From Pantoea sp. (GTDB taxonomy: Bacteria; Pseudomonadota; Gammaproteobacteria; Enterobacterales; Enterobacteriaceae): a DNA stretch of 64,000 nucleotides. The translations under genes were made by a program, and so were the position numbers. The DNA is taken from the NCBI RefSeq assembly GCF_028283705.1, contig NZ_JAPWKD010000002.1, positions 124,001-188,000 of the forward strand, written 5' to 3'. A model generated the notes under the pieces. That model had not been told where the DNA came from. It saw only the letters and a list, made by a program, of their open reading frames with translations, and did not search any database. This document shows, in pieces, positions 8,412 through 18,306 of this stretch; the first letter of the stretch is position 1; each line of letters starts with the position of its first letter.

Positions 8412-11027
8412 TTACGCATTCAGAGCTTTGGTGATCTTCTCGTACAAATCCCCGGACAGTTTATCCAGCCCTTTCAGCGTCTCCAGCGCCTGACGCATCA
8501 GCGCCTGGCGGCCTGCATCGTAACGTTTCAGACGAATCAGCGGCTCGATCATGCGCGCAGCAACCTGCGGGTTACGCGTGTTGAGGTCGGTCAGCATCTC
8601 CACCAGGAACTGATAACCACTGCCATCTTTGGCATGGAATGCCGCTGGATTCGCCGAAGCAAACGCACCAATCAGTGAACGGATACGGTTCGGGTTGCCC
8701 ATGGTGAAAGAACGATGATGCAACAGCGCCCGCACTTTGCTCAGGACGTCAGCCGCCGGGCTGGTGGCCTGCAACACGAACCATTTATCCATCACCAGGC
8801 CATCCTGATGCCAGCGCTCGTCATACGCCGCCAGTAACGCATCGCGGCACGGTAACTGAGCGGCAACCGCCGCAGACAACGCAGCCAGTGCATCGGTCAT
8901 ATTGGTGGCCTGCTGATATTGCGCCTGCACCAGCTGGTCAGCCTGTTCCGCATCGGCAAACGCCAGATAGCCCAGACACACATTCTTCAGCGCGCGCTTA
9001 CCGATTTCCGCATGCTCGATGTGGTATGCGCTGCTCTGATTGGCACGATAAACCGCCAGCAACTCATCACTCAGTTCTTTGGCCAGGGTGCGTACCAGCG
9101 CTTCACGGACTTCGGCAATCGCCTGTGGATCAATCACCTCAAACAACTCAGCGATTTCATTTTCTGACGGCAGTGACAGGATCAGCGCCATCAACGCCGG
9201 GTCACCCTGCTCATCAAGCAGTACCGCACGGAAAGCATCGGCCACATGCAGCGGCAGCGACAGCGGTTGCCCCTGCTGATGACGCGCCACATTCAGACGG
9301 ATGTAAGTCGCCAGCAGGCTCTGCGCCGCATCCCAGCGCGAGAAATCGTTACGCGCGTGACGCATCAGGAACGTCAGTTGTGCATCGCTCCATTTATAGT
9401 CGAGCTTCACCGGCGCAGAGAATTCACGCAGCAGTGATGGCACCGGCTGGAAATAGACGTTATCAAACACGAAGCTCTGGAACTCTTCGGTTACGTTCAG
9501 CACATGGTGCACCGGATGGCCATTATGTTGCAGCGGGATAACCTTGCCTTCGCCATCGTAAAGTTCGATATCCAGCGGGATATGCAGCGGCAGCTTTTCT
9601 TTCTGCTCGGCGGTGGGCGGCGTGTGCTGGGTCACATGCAGCGTATATTGCTCCAGCTCCGGGTTGTAATCATCACGCACCGTCAGCACCGGCGTACCCG
9701 CCTGGCTATACCAGCGGCGGAACTGCGACAGGTCGACATTGGAAGCATCTTCCATCGCCTGAACAAAATCGTCGCAGGTCGCGGCACTGCCATCGTGACG
9801 CTCAAAATACAGCTGCATCCCCTTCTGGAAATTCTCTTCGCCCAGCAGGGTGTGCATCATACGGATCACTTCAGAACCTTTTTCATACACCGTCAGGGTG
9901 TAGAAGTTGTTCATCTCAATCACCTGATCCGGGCGGATGGGATGTGCCATCGGGCTGGCATCTTCAGCAAACTGCGCACCACGCATCACGCGGACGTTAT
10001 CAATGCGATTGACCGCTCGCGAGCCAAGGTCAGAGCTGAATTCCTGATCGCGGAACACCGTCAGCCCTTCTTTCAGGCTGAGCTGGAACCAGTCGCGGCA
10101 GGTGACACGGTTGCCGGTCCAGTTATGGAAATATTCGTGGCCGATCACCGCTTCAATGCCGAGATAATCTTTGTCGGTGGCGGTTTCTGCTTTCGCCAGC
10201 ACATATTTAGAGTTAAAGACGTTGAGGCCTTTGTTCTCCATTGCGCCCATATTGAAGAAATCCACCGCGACGATCATAAAGATATCGAGGTCGTATTCGA
10301 GGCCAAAACGCTCTTCATCCCACGCCATGCTGTTTTTCAGCGAGGTCATCGCCCAGTCAGCACGATCCAGGTTGCCGCGATCGACGAAGATCTCCAGCGC
10401 CACATCACGCCCTGAACGGGTGGTAAAACTGTCGCGCAGTACGTCAAAATCACCGGCCACCAGCGCAAACAGATAGCAGGGTTTTGGGAACGGATCCTGC
10501 CATTTCACCCAATGACGGCCATCTTCATGGCGACCGCTGTCCATCTTGTTACCGTTGGACAGCAGGAACGGATAGCGTGCCGCATCCGCAATAATAGTGG
10601 TGGTAAAGCGCGCCAGCACGTCCGGGCGATCCAGATACCAGGTAATGTGACGGAAACCTTCCGCTTCGCACTGGGTACACAGCGCTTCACCCGACTGGTA
10701 CAGCCCTTCCAGGGCAGTATTTTTATCTGGATGGATGTCATTGATGATGGTCAGGGTAAAGTTGTCTGGCAGCTGGCTCAGCACCAGCGCGCCCTCTTCC
10801 TCACGATAATGCGACCAGGCATTACCATCTACCGCCAGTGACACCAGCGTGAGGTCTTCTCCGTCCAGACGCAGCTCGGCCTGGCTATTCCCTAAACGCT
10901 TCACCTGGCTTACGGCAGTGACGCGCGTGGTGGCCGCATCAAGCTCAAACGTCAGATCGATATCGGTGATGGTGAAATCAGGCGCACGGTAGTCGTGACG
11001 ATATTTAATTTGCGGCTGTTGCGTCAT
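8412..11027 (-). CDS. pepN: Aminopeptidase N (M1 zinc metallopeptidase)
   Basis: Broad-specificity cytosolic aminopeptidase, the main one in enterobacteria. 871 residues (E. coli 870). The start at 11027 (MTQQPQIKYRHDYRAPD) was chosen because AGAAGG lies six bases before it and the family begins there; an ATG five codons earlier lacks this. Substrate-binding GAMEN is at DFFNMGAMENKGLNVFN; the zinc site HEYFH starts at His297 (IGHEYFHNWTGNRVT), with the third ligand Glu in LKEGLTVF. The C-terminal helical domain ends GLDKLSGDLYEKITKAL. Divergent from pncB, as in E. coli, and convergent with ssuB. Confidence 0.98.
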   Translation of the reverse strand: MTQQPQIKYRHDYRAPDFTITDIDLTFELDAATTRVTAVSQVKRLGNSQAELRLDGEDLTLVSLAVDGNAWSHYREEEGALVLSQLPDNFTLTIINDIHPDKNTALEGLYQSGEALCTQCEAEGFRHITWYLDRPDVLARFTTTIIADAARYPFLLSNGNKMDSGRHEDGRHWVKWQDPFPKPCYLFALVAGDFDVLRDSFTTRSGRDVALEIFVDRGNLDRADWAMTSLKNSMAWDEERFGLEYDLDIFMIVAVDFFNMGAMENKGLNVFNSKYVLAKAETATDKDYLGIEAVIGHEYFHNWTGNRVTCRDWFQLSLKEGLTVFRDQEFSSDLGSRAVNRIDNVRVMRGAQFAEDASPMAHPIRPDQVIEMNNFYTLTVYEKGSEVIRMMHTLLGEENFQKGMQLYFERHDGSAATCDDFVQAMEDASNVDLSQFRRWYSQAGTPVLTVRDDYNPELEQYTLHVTQHTPPTAEQKEKLPLHIPLDIELYDGEGKVIPLQHNGHPVHHVLNVTEEFQSFVFDNVYFQPVPSLLREFSAPVKLDYKWSDAQLTFLMRHARNDFSRWDAAQSLLATYIRLNVARHQQGQPLSLPLHVADAFRAVLLDEQGDPALMALILSLPSENEIAELFEVIDPQAIAEVREALVRTLAKELSDELLAVYRANQSSAYHIEHAEIGKRALKNVCLGYLAFADAEQADQLVQAQYQQATNMTDALAALSAAVAAQLPCRDALLAAYDERWHQDGLVMDKWFVLQATSPAADVLSKVRALLHHRSFTMGNPNRIRSLIGAFASANPAAFHAKDGSGYQFLVEMLTDLNTRNPQVAARMIEPLIRLKRYDAGRQALMRQALETLKGLDKLSGDLYEKITKALNA

Positions 11028-11273
11028 AAATCCTTCTCGCATCGTTAAAATGTTTACCCGTCAAAGTCTAAGCGTGTTGTGCCTCAGTTGCCACGCACAA
11101 TGCGTGCCTTAGCAGAAAATGCTACAATTTATTAACAATGGCACAAATGACCCTCGACCCGCTACCCGCAAATATGGTGTGATCGCGGTCTATTACTGTT
11201 TTATACTCCTGCGTCTTTATGACTTTGTTGAACACCGGGCTATGCTCCGCGGAAGAGGATGCTGAAACGCACC
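11028..11273. promoter_or_regulatory. Divergent pepN/pncB intergenic region
   Basis: About 245 bp holding both promoters. TATACT at 11202-11207 is a good plus-strand -10 for pncB, though the -35 at 17 bp is weak. TACAAT near 11122 is a second possible -10. Of the NadR operator known from pncB in E. coli and Salmonella (TGTTTA-N6-TAAACA), only a half-match TGTTTA is seen at 11051-11056, next to the pepN start. Confidence 0.4.
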
Positions 11274-12479
11274 ATGACAGGACACGCTTCCCCGATTTTG
11301 ACCACGCTGCTTGATACCGATGCCTACAAGCTTCATATGCAGCAGGCCGTATATCATCGTTATTACGATGTCCCGGTCACGGCGGAGTTTCGCTGCCGTG
11401 GCGCTGAGTTGCTCGGCGTCTACGCGGACGAACTCCGTACCCATATCGATGCGATGCAATCCCTCGCCCTGAGCGAAGAGGAATATCGTTACCTTTCTGC
11501 CCTGCCCTTCTTTGACGCCGACTACCTCAGCTGGCTGCGCGGTTTCCGCTTTAATCCCGGCCAGGTTGTGGTGCGTAATGACCACGGCAAACTCGCCATT
11601 CAGATTAGCGGTCCGTGGCGTGAAGTGATTCTGTGGGAAGTGCCGCTGCTGGCGCTGATCAGCGAAGTGGTGCACCATCATCGTACGCCGGACATCGGCG
11701 TAGATCAGGCGGTCACGCATCTGCAGCATAAGCTGGCTGATTTTCGGCAGAAAGTGGGCGATCTGGATATGTCCCGATTCCATCTGATGGACTTTGGCAC
11801 CCGTCGCCGCTTTTCACAACCGGTGCAGGAAGCGATTGTCAGCACGCTGAAACAGGATTTCCCGTGGCTGGTTGGCACCAGTAACTATGACCTGGCGCGC
11901 CGTCTGCAGCTCAACCCGGTCGGCACCCAGGCACATGAATGGTTCCAGGCGCATCAGCAGATTAGCCCGGTTCTTGCCAACAGTCAGCGCGCGGCGCTGC
12001 AATCCTGGCTGGACGAATATGATGACCAGCTCGGCATCGCCCTCACCGATTGCATCACCATGGATGCATTTCTGCGTGATTTTGGCCCCGGCTTTGCTCA
12101 CCGCTATCAGGGCTTGCGCCATGATTCGGGCGATCCGGTGGAATGGGGTGAGAAAGCCATTGCGCATTATCAGCGGCTGGATATCGACCCACGCAGCAAA
12201 ACGCTGGTGTTCTCGGACAACCTCGACCTGGATAAAGCGCTGGCGCTGTACCGTCATTTTGGCCAGCGCGCCAATGTGGTGTTTGGTATCGGCACGCGTC
12301 TGACCTGCGATATTCCAGGGGTGACGCCGCTGAATATCGTGATCAAGCTGGTGAGCTGCAATGGCAAACCGGTGGCGAAACTTTCCGACAGCCCAGGTAA
12401 AACCATCTGCCAGGATAAAGCCTTCGTACGGGCGTTGCGTAAAGCCTTTGACCTGCCGCTGGTGAAAAGAGCCAGCTGA
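11274..12479 (+). CDS. pncB: Nicotinate phosphoribosyltransferase
   Basis: Converts nicotinate and PRPP to nicotinate mononucleotide in NAD salvage, using ATP. 401 residues from ATG 11274 ([20 protein letters not shown]), matching the E. coli length of about 400. An in-frame ATG at 11259 would add five residues; GAAGAGG ends right against that ATG and lies 15 bases before 11274, so neither start has an ideal ribosome site. Motifs: [49 protein letters not shown] (with the histidine phosphorylated during catalysis in this family), and [17 protein letters not shown]. Single gene, with a hairpin just after the stop. Confidence 0.96.
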   Translation: MTGHASPILTTLLDTDAYKLHMQQAVYHRYYDVPVTAEFRCRGAELLGVYADELRTHIDAMQSLALSEEEYRYLSALPFFDADYLSWLRGFRFNPGQVVVRNDHGKLAIQISGPWREVILWEVPLLALISEVVHHHRTPDIGVDQAVTHLQHKLADFRQKVGDLDMSRFHLMDFGTRRRFSQPVQEAIVSTLKQDFPWLVGTSNYDLARRLQLNPVGTQAHEWFQAHQQISPVLANSQRAALQSWLDEYDDQLGIALTDCITMDAFLRDFGPGFAHRYQGLRHDSGDPVEWGEKAIAHYQRLDIDPRSKTLVFSDNLDLDKALALYRHFGQRANVVFGIGTRLTCDIPGVTPLNIVIKLVSCNGKPVAKLSDSPGKTICQDKAFVRALRKAFDLPLVKRAS

Positions 12480-12487
12480 CCTTTATA

Positions 12488-12511
12488 CAGCAGGGTGCCC
12501 GCACCCTGCTG
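12488..12511 (+). terminator. Hairpin after pncB
   Basis: CAGCAGGGTGC pairs with GCACCCTGCTG across a two-base loop, nine bases after the pncB stop. The T-run that follows is weak (TTCTG), so termination may be incomplete. Confidence 0.55.
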
Positions 12512-12631
12512 TTCTGCAACAAATCTCCCTCTGACCCGGCAATTTTGCTTGTTTCCTGATGGCTCACAAGTAACATAGCAAAACCCCAAATGGGGGATTA
12601 CATTACTTCATCTATATAAAGAGAGAAATTT

Positions 12632-14032
12632 ATGAGCGTAGTGCCTGTAGCGGATGTACTACACGGCCGTGTCGCGGTTGACAGTGAAGTCACCGTACGT
12701 GGTTGGGTGCGTACCCGAAGAGATTCCAAAGCCGGTCTTTCCTTTATCGCCGTTTATGACGGTTCCTGCTTTAATCCCGTTCAGGCTGTCGTCAATAATT
12801 CTCTGAATAATTATCAGGACGAAGTGCTGCGTCTGACCACCGGTTGCTCGGTCATCATTACCGGCAAAGTGGTGGAATCACCGGGTGAAGGCCAGGCGTT
12901 TGAATTGCAGGCCACCAACGTGGAAGTAGTTGGCTGGGTTGACGATCCGGACACCTACCCGATGGCGGCGAAACGCCACAGCATCGAATACCTGCGTGAA
13001 GTGGCGCACCTGCGTCCGCGCACCAACCTGATTGGCGCAGTCGCGCGTGTCCGCCATACCCTGGCCCAGGCACTGCATCGTTTTTTCCATGAGAATGGTT
13101 ACTTCTGGGTTTCCACGCCGCTGATCACTGCGTCCGATACCGAAGGTGCTGGCGAAATGTTCCGCGTTTCGACGCTGGATCTGGAAAACCTGCCACGCGA
13201 TCCGCAGGGCAAAATTGACTTCGATAAAGACTTCTTCGGTAAAGAAGCCTTCCTGACGGTATCCGGCCAGCTCAACGGTGAAACCTACGCCTGTGCGCTG
13301 TCGAAGGTCTACACCTTTGGCCCGACCTTCCGTGCCGAAAACTCCAATACCAGCCGCCATCTGGCCGAATTCTGGATGCTGGAGCCGGAAGTGGCATTTG
13401 CCACCCTGGATGATGCGGCAGCGCTGGCTGAAGCCATGCTGAAGTACGTGTTTAAAGCGGTGCTGGAAGAACGAGCCGACGATCTGGCGTTCTTTGCCGA
13501 GCGCGTAGACAAAGATGCGATTTCGCGCCTGGAACGTTTTGTTAATGCAGATTTCGCGCAGGTGGACTACACCGATGCCATCGAGATTCTGCTGAAAAGC
13601 GGCCAGAGCTTCGAAAATCCGGTCGCCTGGGGCGTGGATTTGTCGTCAGAACACGAACGTTATCTTGCCGAGCAACACTTCAAGGCTCCGGTGGTGGTGA
13701 AAAACTATCCGAAAGATATCAAAGCCTTCTATATGCGTATGAACGAAGATGGCAAAACCGTTGCGGCGATGGATGTGCTGGCGCCTGGCATTGGTGAAAT
13801 CATCGGGGGTTCACAGCGTGAAGAGCGTCTGGATGTGCTGGATGCCCGCCTCGCTGAGATGGGTCTGAACAAAGAAGATTACTGGTGGTACCGTGACTTA
13901 CGTCGTTACGGCACCGTGCCGCACTCCGGTTTCGGTTTAGGTTTCGAACGATTAATCGCCTATGTCACCGGCGTACAAAATGTAAGGGATGTTATCCCCT
14001 TCCCGCGTACTCCGCGTAACGCCAATTTCTAA
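12632..14032 (+). CDS. asnS: Asparaginyl-tRNA synthetase
   Basis: Charges tRNA-Asn. 466 residues, the same as E. coli. N-terminal OB-fold anticodon-binding domain (about 15-105; [20 protein letters not shown]), then a class IIb catalytic core: motif 2 around [20 protein letters not shown] and motif 3 [21 protein letters not shown]. The end [11 protein letters not shown] is typical of AsnRS and separates it from AspRS and LysRS. ATG preceded by AAAGAGAGAAATTT. The 150 bp upstream holds a short CCCC/GGGG hairpin near 12584 but no promoter I can place surely. A strong terminator follows. Confidence 0.98.
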   Translation: MSVVPVADVLHGRVAVDSEVTVRGWVRTRRDSKAGLSFIAVYDGSCFNPVQAVVNNSLNNYQDEVLRLTTGCSVIITGKVVESPGEGQAFELQATNVEVVGWVDDPDTYPMAAKRHSIEYLREVAHLRPRTNLIGAVARVRHTLAQALHRFFHENGYFWVSTPLITASDTEGAGEMFRVSTLDLENLPRDPQGKIDFDKDFFGKEAFLTVSGQLNGETYACALSKVYTFGPTFRAENSNTSRHLAEFWMLEPEVAFATLDDAAALAEAMLKYVFKAVLEERADDLAFFAERVDKDAISRLERFVNADFAQVDYTDAIEILLKSGQSFENPVAWGVDLSSEHERYLAEQHFKAPVVVKNYPKDIKAFYMRMNEDGKTVAAMDVLAPGIGEIIGGSQREERLDVLDARLAEMGLNKEDYWWYRDLRRYGTVPHSGFGLGFERLIAYVTGVQNVRDVIPFPRTPRNANF

Positions 14033-14071
14033 AATCCGCGATTAATTATAAGTAATTCATATATATAACGA

Positions 14072-14095
14072 GGTCGGCTTTGCCGGCCTTTTTTT
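14072..14095 (+). terminator. Rho-independent terminator of asnS
   Basis: GGTCGGC / GCCGGCC stem with a TTT loop followed by seven T residues, 40 bp after the asnS stop. Classic intrinsic terminator. Confidence 0.9.
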
Positions 14096-14136
14096 ATTTT
14101 TGTAAATTTAGAGTTCTCTCACAAAGTTCCCGATAT

Positions 14137-14237
14137 TTTACATCTTGTAATACATATTTTCTTTTTGATACTTAATTGCGAGATTAGTAGCATTTTCGAG
14201 GTAGAATTACCAACCCCGGGATGGAAAGATGCGTGCA
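14137..14237 (+). promoter_or_regulatory. ompF promoter with OmpR-box-like sequence
   Basis: From 14137 to about 14200 the sequence follows the three tandem OmpR boxes (F1-F3) of E. coli ompF as I remember them: TTTACATCTTGTAATACATA, then TTTTCTTTTTGATACTTAAT, then a box ending GTAGCATTTTCG. Further on, ATGGAAAGATGCGTGCAGAC at 14221-14240 parallels the E. coli start-site region, placing +1 near 14237. The homology is from memory, not an alignment. Confidence 0.7.
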
Positions 14238-14316
14238 GACACAGGAGACACCAAACTTCTTTCAAGGTTCCCGTAAAGGTTTCTTGACGGCAGTGGCAGG
14301 TGTCCAAATAACTCCA

Positions 14317-14345
14317 ATGAGGGTAATAAAAAATGATGAAGCGCA
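14317..14345 (+). promoter_or_regulatory. MicF-pairing region at the ompF ribosome site
   Basis: ATGAGGGTAATAAAAAATGA, running on through GAAGCGC, is almost identical to the stretch of E. coli ompF mRNA that pairs with the antisense RNA MicF. It contains the ribosome site GAGGG (14319-14323) and start codon 14333. micF itself is not in this window. Post-transcriptional repression is inferred from the conserved target. Confidence 0.65.
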
Positions 14346-15433
14346 ACATTCTTGCAGTGGTTATCCCTGCTCTGTTAGCTGCTGGTGCAGCAAACGCAGC
14401 AGAAATCTACAACAAAGATGGCAACAAATTAGACCTGTACGGTAAAGTTGATGGTCTGCATTACTTCTCTGACGACTCAGGCAACGATGGCGACCAGTCT
14501 TACGTGCGCTTCGGCTTCAAAGGTGAAACTCAGATCACCGACCAGCTGACCGGTTACGGCCAGTGGGAATACAACATCCAGGCTAACAACTCTGAAGGCG
14601 GTTCTGACGCGCAGTCAGGCAACAAAACCCGTCTGGGCTTTGCTGGTCTGAAATTCGCTGACGCAGGCTCTTTCGACTACGGTCGTAACTACGGCGTAGT
14701 TTACGATGCAATCGGCTGGACCGATATGCTGCCGGAATTCGGTGGCGACTCCGGTTACTCTGACAACTTCATGGCTGGCCGTTCTACCGGTCTGGCAACC
14801 TACCGTAACACCAACTTCTTCGGTCTGGTTGATGGTCTGAACTTTGCTCTGCAATACCAGGGTAAAAACGACCGTACTGACGACCCGCGTCGTGCAAACG
14901 GTGACGGCTGGGGTACTTCAGTTTCCTATACCTCTCCGATCGGTATTGGCATCGTAGGTGCTTATGCATCCGGCGATCGCACTAATGCGCAGAACACAAT
15001 GGCTTACGGTAGTGGCGACAAAGCTCAGCAGTGGGCTACTGCGCTGAAATATGACGCGAACAACGTATACCTGGCAGCGATGTACAGCGAAGCACGTAAC
15101 GCGACCTACATCTCTAACAGCAACATCACCCTGGCTGACGATAGCAACCCGAACGGTTTTGCTAACAAATCTCAGGTTATCGAATTCGTAGCTCAGTACC
15201 AGTTCGATTTCGGTCTGCGTCCGTCTGTCGCCTATGTTCAGTCTAAAGGCAAAGACATCGAAGGTATCGGCGATGCTGACCTGTACAAATATGTTGATGT
15301 GGGCGCTACCTACTACTTCAACAAAAACATGTCTACCTACGTAGACTACAAAATCAACCTGCTGAACGATGACAACCCGCTGGGTCTGAACACCGACGAT
15401 ATCGTAGCAGTAGGTCTGGTTTACCAGTTCTAA
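14333..15433 (+). CDS. ompF: Outer-membrane general porin, OmpF-type
   Basis: Trimeric 16-strand beta-barrel porin for small hydrophilic solutes. 366 residues. Signal peptide of 22 residues ([20 protein letters not shown], cleaved before [16 protein letters not shown]). Seen: [16 protein letters not shown], the constriction-loop region after [20 protein letters not shown] (PEFGGD motif of L3), [32 protein letters not shown], and the terminal phenylalanine of GLVYQF needed for BAM assembly. The position between asnS and aspC and the ompF-type leader mark it as OmpF rather than OmpC or PhoE. The codons are those of a highly expressed gene. Regulation by OmpR and MicF is suggested upstream. Confidence 0.95.
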   Translation: MMKRNILAVVIPALLAAGAANAAEIYNKDGNKLDLYGKVDGLHYFSDDSGNDGDQSYVRFGFKGETQITDQLTGYGQWEYNIQANNSEGGSDAQSGNKTRLGFAGLKFADAGSFDYGRNYGVVYDAIGWTDMLPEFGGDSGYSDNFMAGRSTGLATYRNTNFFGLVDGLNFALQYQGKNDRTDDPRRANGDGWGTSVSYTSPIGIGIVGAYASGDRTNAQNTMAYGSGDKAQQWATALKYDANNVYLAAMYSEARNATYISNSNITLADDSNPNGFANKSQVIEFVAQYQFDFGLRPSVAYVQSKGKDIEGIGDADLYKYVDVGATYYFNKNMSTYVDYKINLLNDDNPLGLNTDDIVAVGLVYQF

Positions 15434-15461
15434 TCTGTCGATTAGCACCGTGTAATACCTT

Positions 15462-15487
15462 AAAACGGAGCCTTATGGCTCCGTTTT
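15462..15487 (+). terminator. Rho-independent terminator of ompF
   Basis: AAAACGGAGCC / GGCTCCGTTTT, a perfect 11-bp stem with a TTAT loop, 29 bp after the stop; the T-run is part of the stem. Confidence 0.88.
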
Positions 15488-15632
15488 GCATTTCAGTGAT
15501 CCGCTTCAAAATAAGCAGCATTAATCCCCACCATTGTATTATTTCTTTTTCGTCTCAGCGGTTGGCAAGCGTGCCATCTGACGCTAACCTGATAGCTCAT
15601 TTTGCTAAAGTTCACGCAACTGGACCTCACTC

Positions 15633-16823
15633 ATGTTTGAATCGATCTCTGCCGCACCCGCCGATCCTATCCTTGGTCTGGCCGACCTGTTTCGCGCCGA
15701 CGACCGCCCGAATAAAATCAACCTTGGCATTGGTGTGTATAAAGATGAAACCGGTAAGACCCCGGTACTCACCAGTGTAAAAAAAGCTGAGCAATATTTG
15801 CTGGAAAACGAAACCACCAAAAATTACCTCAGCATTGATGGCCTGGCTGATTTCGCGCGTTGTACCCAGGAACTGCTGTTTGGCAAAGAGAGCACGCTGG
15901 TGACCACTGGGCGAGCCTGCACCGCTCAAACACCGGGTGGTACGGGTGCGTTGCGTGTAGCGGCAGATTTCCTCGCGAATCAGACCAGCGTGAAGCGTGT
16001 GTGGGTGAGCAATCCAAGCTGGCCGAACCACAAAAATGTGTTTAACGCAGCGGGCCTCGAAGTCTGTGATTATCAGTATTACGATGCGGCCAACCATACG
16101 CTGGATTTCGACGGCATGGTCGCATCCCTGCGTGAAGCCAAAGCGGGTGATGTGGTGCTGTTCCACGGCTGCTGCCACAACCCTACCGGTATCGATCCGA
16201 CAGCAGAACAATGGCAGCAACTGGCTGCGTTGTCTCAGGCTAACGGCTGGCTACCGCTGTTTGACTTCGCCTACCAGGGCTTTGCCCGTGGTCTGGATGA
16301 AGATGCAGAAGGCTTACGCATTTTTGCTGCTTCCCATCAGGAGCTGATTGTTGCCAGCTCTTACTCGAAAAACTTTGGTCTGTACAATGAACGTGTCGGT
16401 GCGCTGACACTGGTGGCCGCTAGCAGCGATGTGGCAAAAACCGCGTTCAGCCAGGTGAAATACAGCATTCGCGCCAACTACTCCAACCCGCCTGCCCACG
16501 GTGCAGCCATCGTGGCGACCATCCTCAGTAACGATGCCCTGCGTACCATCTGGCAGCAGGAGTTGACTGATATGCGCCAGCGTATTCAGCGCATGCGTCA
16601 GCTGTTCGTCAACACACTGGCTGCGAGCGGCGCACAGCAGGATTTCAGCTTTATCATTAAGCAGAACGGCATGTTCTCGTTCAGCGGCCTGACAAAAGAT
16701 CAGGTGGTGCGTCTGCGTGAAGAGTTCGGCGTGTATGCGGTGAATTCCGGTCGCGTTAACGTCGCCGGGATGACGCCAGACAATATGTCGGCGTTGTGCG
16801 AAGCGATTGTGGCAGTGCTGTAA
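15633..16823 (+). CDS. aspC: Aspartate aminotransferase
   Basis: PLP enzyme interconverting aspartate/2-oxoglutarate and oxaloacetate/glutamate; it also acts on aromatic amino acids. 396 residues, the same as E. coli. Fold type I, subgroup Ia: [57 protein letters not shown], and Lys246 in [15 protein letters not shown] as the PLP Schiff-base lysine; Arg in GRVNVAGM binds the alpha-carboxylate. The region before the ATG (CTGGACCTCACTC) has no good ribosome site, which is unusual for a well-expressed gene; no better in-frame start is seen. Followed by a palindromic repeat and the convergent gloC. Confidence 0.98.
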   Translation: MFESISAAPADPILGLADLFRADDRPNKINLGIGVYKDETGKTPVLTSVKKAEQYLLENETTKNYLSIDGLADFARCTQELLFGKESTLVTTGRACTAQTPGGTGALRVAADFLANQTSVKRVWVSNPSWPNHKNVFNAAGLEVCDYQYYDAANHTLDFDGMVASLREAKAGDVVLFHGCCHNPTGIDPTAEQWQQLAALSQANGWLPLFDFAYQGFARGLDEDAEGLRIFAASHQELIVASSYSKNFGLYNERVGALTLVAASSDVAKTAFSQVKYSIRANYSNPPAHGAAIVATILSNDALRTIWQQELTDMRQRIQRMRQLFVNTLAASGAQQDFSFIIKQNGMFSFSGLTKDQVVRLREEFGVYAVNSGRVNVAGMTPDNMSALCEAIVAVL

Positions 16824-16833
16824 AGATTAACCC

Positions 16834-16893
16834 GTAGCGGCGCGATTTATCGCGCATGTTTTACCAACATCGCGTGATGAATCAGGCCGCTAC
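16834..16893. repeat. REP-like palindromic repeat between aspC and gloC
   Basis: Second paired copy of the repeat at 8349-8405. The left arm starts GTAGCGGCGCGATTTATCGC; the right arm ends AATCAGGCCGCTAC and is partly degenerate. It again fills the space between convergent genes (11 bp after the aspC stop, 8 bp before the gloC stop). Confidence 0.85.
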
Positions 16894-16900
16894 GGTAATT

Positions 16901-17530
16901 TTATTGCAGGAACGGATTACTGATACGTTCGCGGCCCAGCGTGGAAATCGGTCCATGCCCCGGTACGAAGGTCACATCATCGCCCAGCGGCAGAAGTTTG
17001 GTTTTAATCGCCGCGATCAAATCGCTATGGCTTCCCTGGGGGAAATCGGTCCGGCCAACGCCACCGTTAAAGATCACATCCCCGGAGATCAGCAGACGAC
17101 CGGCGCGATCGAAAAATACGATATGGCCCGGCGTATGACCAGGGCAATGCAGCACTTCCAGCGTTACCTCACCGACCTGCACCGTTTCACCCTCTTCCAG
17201 CCAGCGATCGGGTGTCAGGGGCGCACATTCCGGCAAACCGAACATCTGGCTCTGCACCGGCAATCCATCCAGCCAGTATTTATCGCGTAACTGTGGTCCG
17301 ATAATCGGCACCTGAAAATGGGCCGCCAGCTCGGCCGCAGCGCCGACATGATCGAGATGTCCATGCGTCAGCAGTATCTGTTGCGGGGTAATGCCACGCT
17401 CTGCCAGCACCGCGATAATGGTGGCGGCGTCGCCACCCGGGTCCACCAGCGCGGCCTGCTGGGTATCATCTCCCCAGATAACTGAACAGTTCTGGGAAAA
17501 TGCCGTGACCGGAATAATGAGGTAGTTCAT
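16901..17530 (-). CDS. gloC: Glyoxalase II-type hydrolase (metallo-beta-lactamase fold)
   Basis: Hydrolyses S-lactoylglutathione, the second step of methylglyoxal detoxification, as the minor type-II glyoxalase II (former ycbL). 209 residues. The start at 17530 ([14 protein letters not shown]) has GGAG five bases upstream and matches the family; an extension to 17551 would lack a ribosome site. Metal ligands: His56, His58, Asp60, His61 in [11 protein letters not shown], then [27 protein letters not shown] and PGHGP. It lacks the C-terminal substrate-binding domain of GloB. Convergent with aspC; mepK lies 36 bp upstream on the same strand. Confidence 0.93.
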   Translation of the reverse strand: MNYLIIPVTAFSQNCSVIWGDDTQQAALVDPGGDAATIIAVLAERGITPQQILLTHGHLDHVGAAAELAAHFQVPIIGPQLRDKYWLDGLPVQSQMFGLPECAPLTPDRWLEEGETVQVGEVTLEVLHCPGHTPGHIVFFDRAGRLLISGDVIFNGGVGRTDFPQGSHSDLIAAIKTKLLPLGDDVTFVPGHGPISTLGRERISNPFLQ

Positions 17531-17566
17531 AGCGCTCCATGACCGACACACGCAGCGCTGCCGGTA

Positions 17567-18118
17567 TCAGGACCAGTGCCTTACAGGACCAGTGTCAATG
17601 TGAACAAAGTTGCTGCGCGGGTAATATCCTACACCACCTGCACGCAGAGATAACGCCGCTTTGCGAACATTGTTCAGGGCAATGCCTTCGATATGAAAAT
17701 CCATCGCCTGGCCTTTGGTGTGATAACTGTGTTTCGCCACCCCCGGACCGGATTCGCGCAGCATATTGTTGGTGGCGATGGTGCGGTAACCCGACACCAG
17801 CTGAATCGGTTTACGGGTACCCAGCAGCGCCTGCAGGCGATAAATCTGGTCAAACAGATGCGGGTCAATCTTTCTCATCTGATTGGCACGGTAGTCACGG
17901 AAAAAGTGATTTAAGCGAGCTAACTCATCCTTGTCATAACTCTTGCCGTTAAAAAACTCTGTTTTAAGGCTTTCACCGGTGTGAAGGTTATTGAGCGTCA
18001 GAATTCGCGGACGGGAGGTGGAAAGCGAGGCCAGTGCTGAGCCAGGCAGCAGTGACAGGCCTGCGGCTGCCCCTCCGATCAGGAGCAATTTACGACGCTG
18101 AGAATCAAAATTAGCCAT
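17567..18118 (-). CDS. mepK: Murein DD-endopeptidase MepK (M15/peptidase-like), Tat-exported
   Basis: Cuts peptide crosslinks in peptidoglycan, with preference in E. coli for mDAP-mDAP (3-3) links, and so opens the wall for growth (former ycbK). 183 residues. A twin-arginine signal is visible at RRKLLLIGGAAAG (residues 8-20), with cleavage near ALA-SLS. Zinc-binding pattern: His133 and Asp140 in SYHTKGQAMDFH, His173 in NFVHIDTG. The neighbour ldtD makes 3-3 crosslinks, so maker and cutter of the same bond lie together, as in E. coli. The 188-bp gap to ldtD suggests its own promoter. Confidence 0.94.
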   Translation of the reverse strand: MANFDSQRRKLLLIGGAAAGLSLLPGSALASLSTSRPRILTLNNLHTGESLKTEFFNGKSYDKDELARLNHFFRDYRANQMRKIDPHLFDQIYRLQALLGTRKPIQLVSGYRTIATNNMLRESGPGVAKHSYHTKGQAMDFHIEGIALNNVRKAALSLRAGGVGYYPRSNFVHIDTGPVRHWS

Positions 18119-18306
18119 TAAGCGGGTTTACCTGAGATTAAAGCGATAAAAAATGTGTAAAAAGCACACAAGGCCGAACATTAACCGCAGCAGTAAACTC
18201 AGTCAACCCGTGGCCGGGAACAGAAAGGCCAAAACCAGCCCGACATCACTTATTCGGAACTGGTTTTGAAATTTTTAGATAGCGGGGAGTATTGATAAAT
18301 CAATCA

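Noticed and set aside
9504..10415. 303-codon plus-strand frame inside pepN
   Set aside because: Lies wholly antisense to the well-matched pepN reading frame; an antisense shadow in a GC-rich gene.
18290..18306. FNR site in ATTGATAAATCAAT near the ldtD end
   Set aside because: The two half-sites are two bases apart instead of four, and the place is 3' of a gene, not at a promoter.
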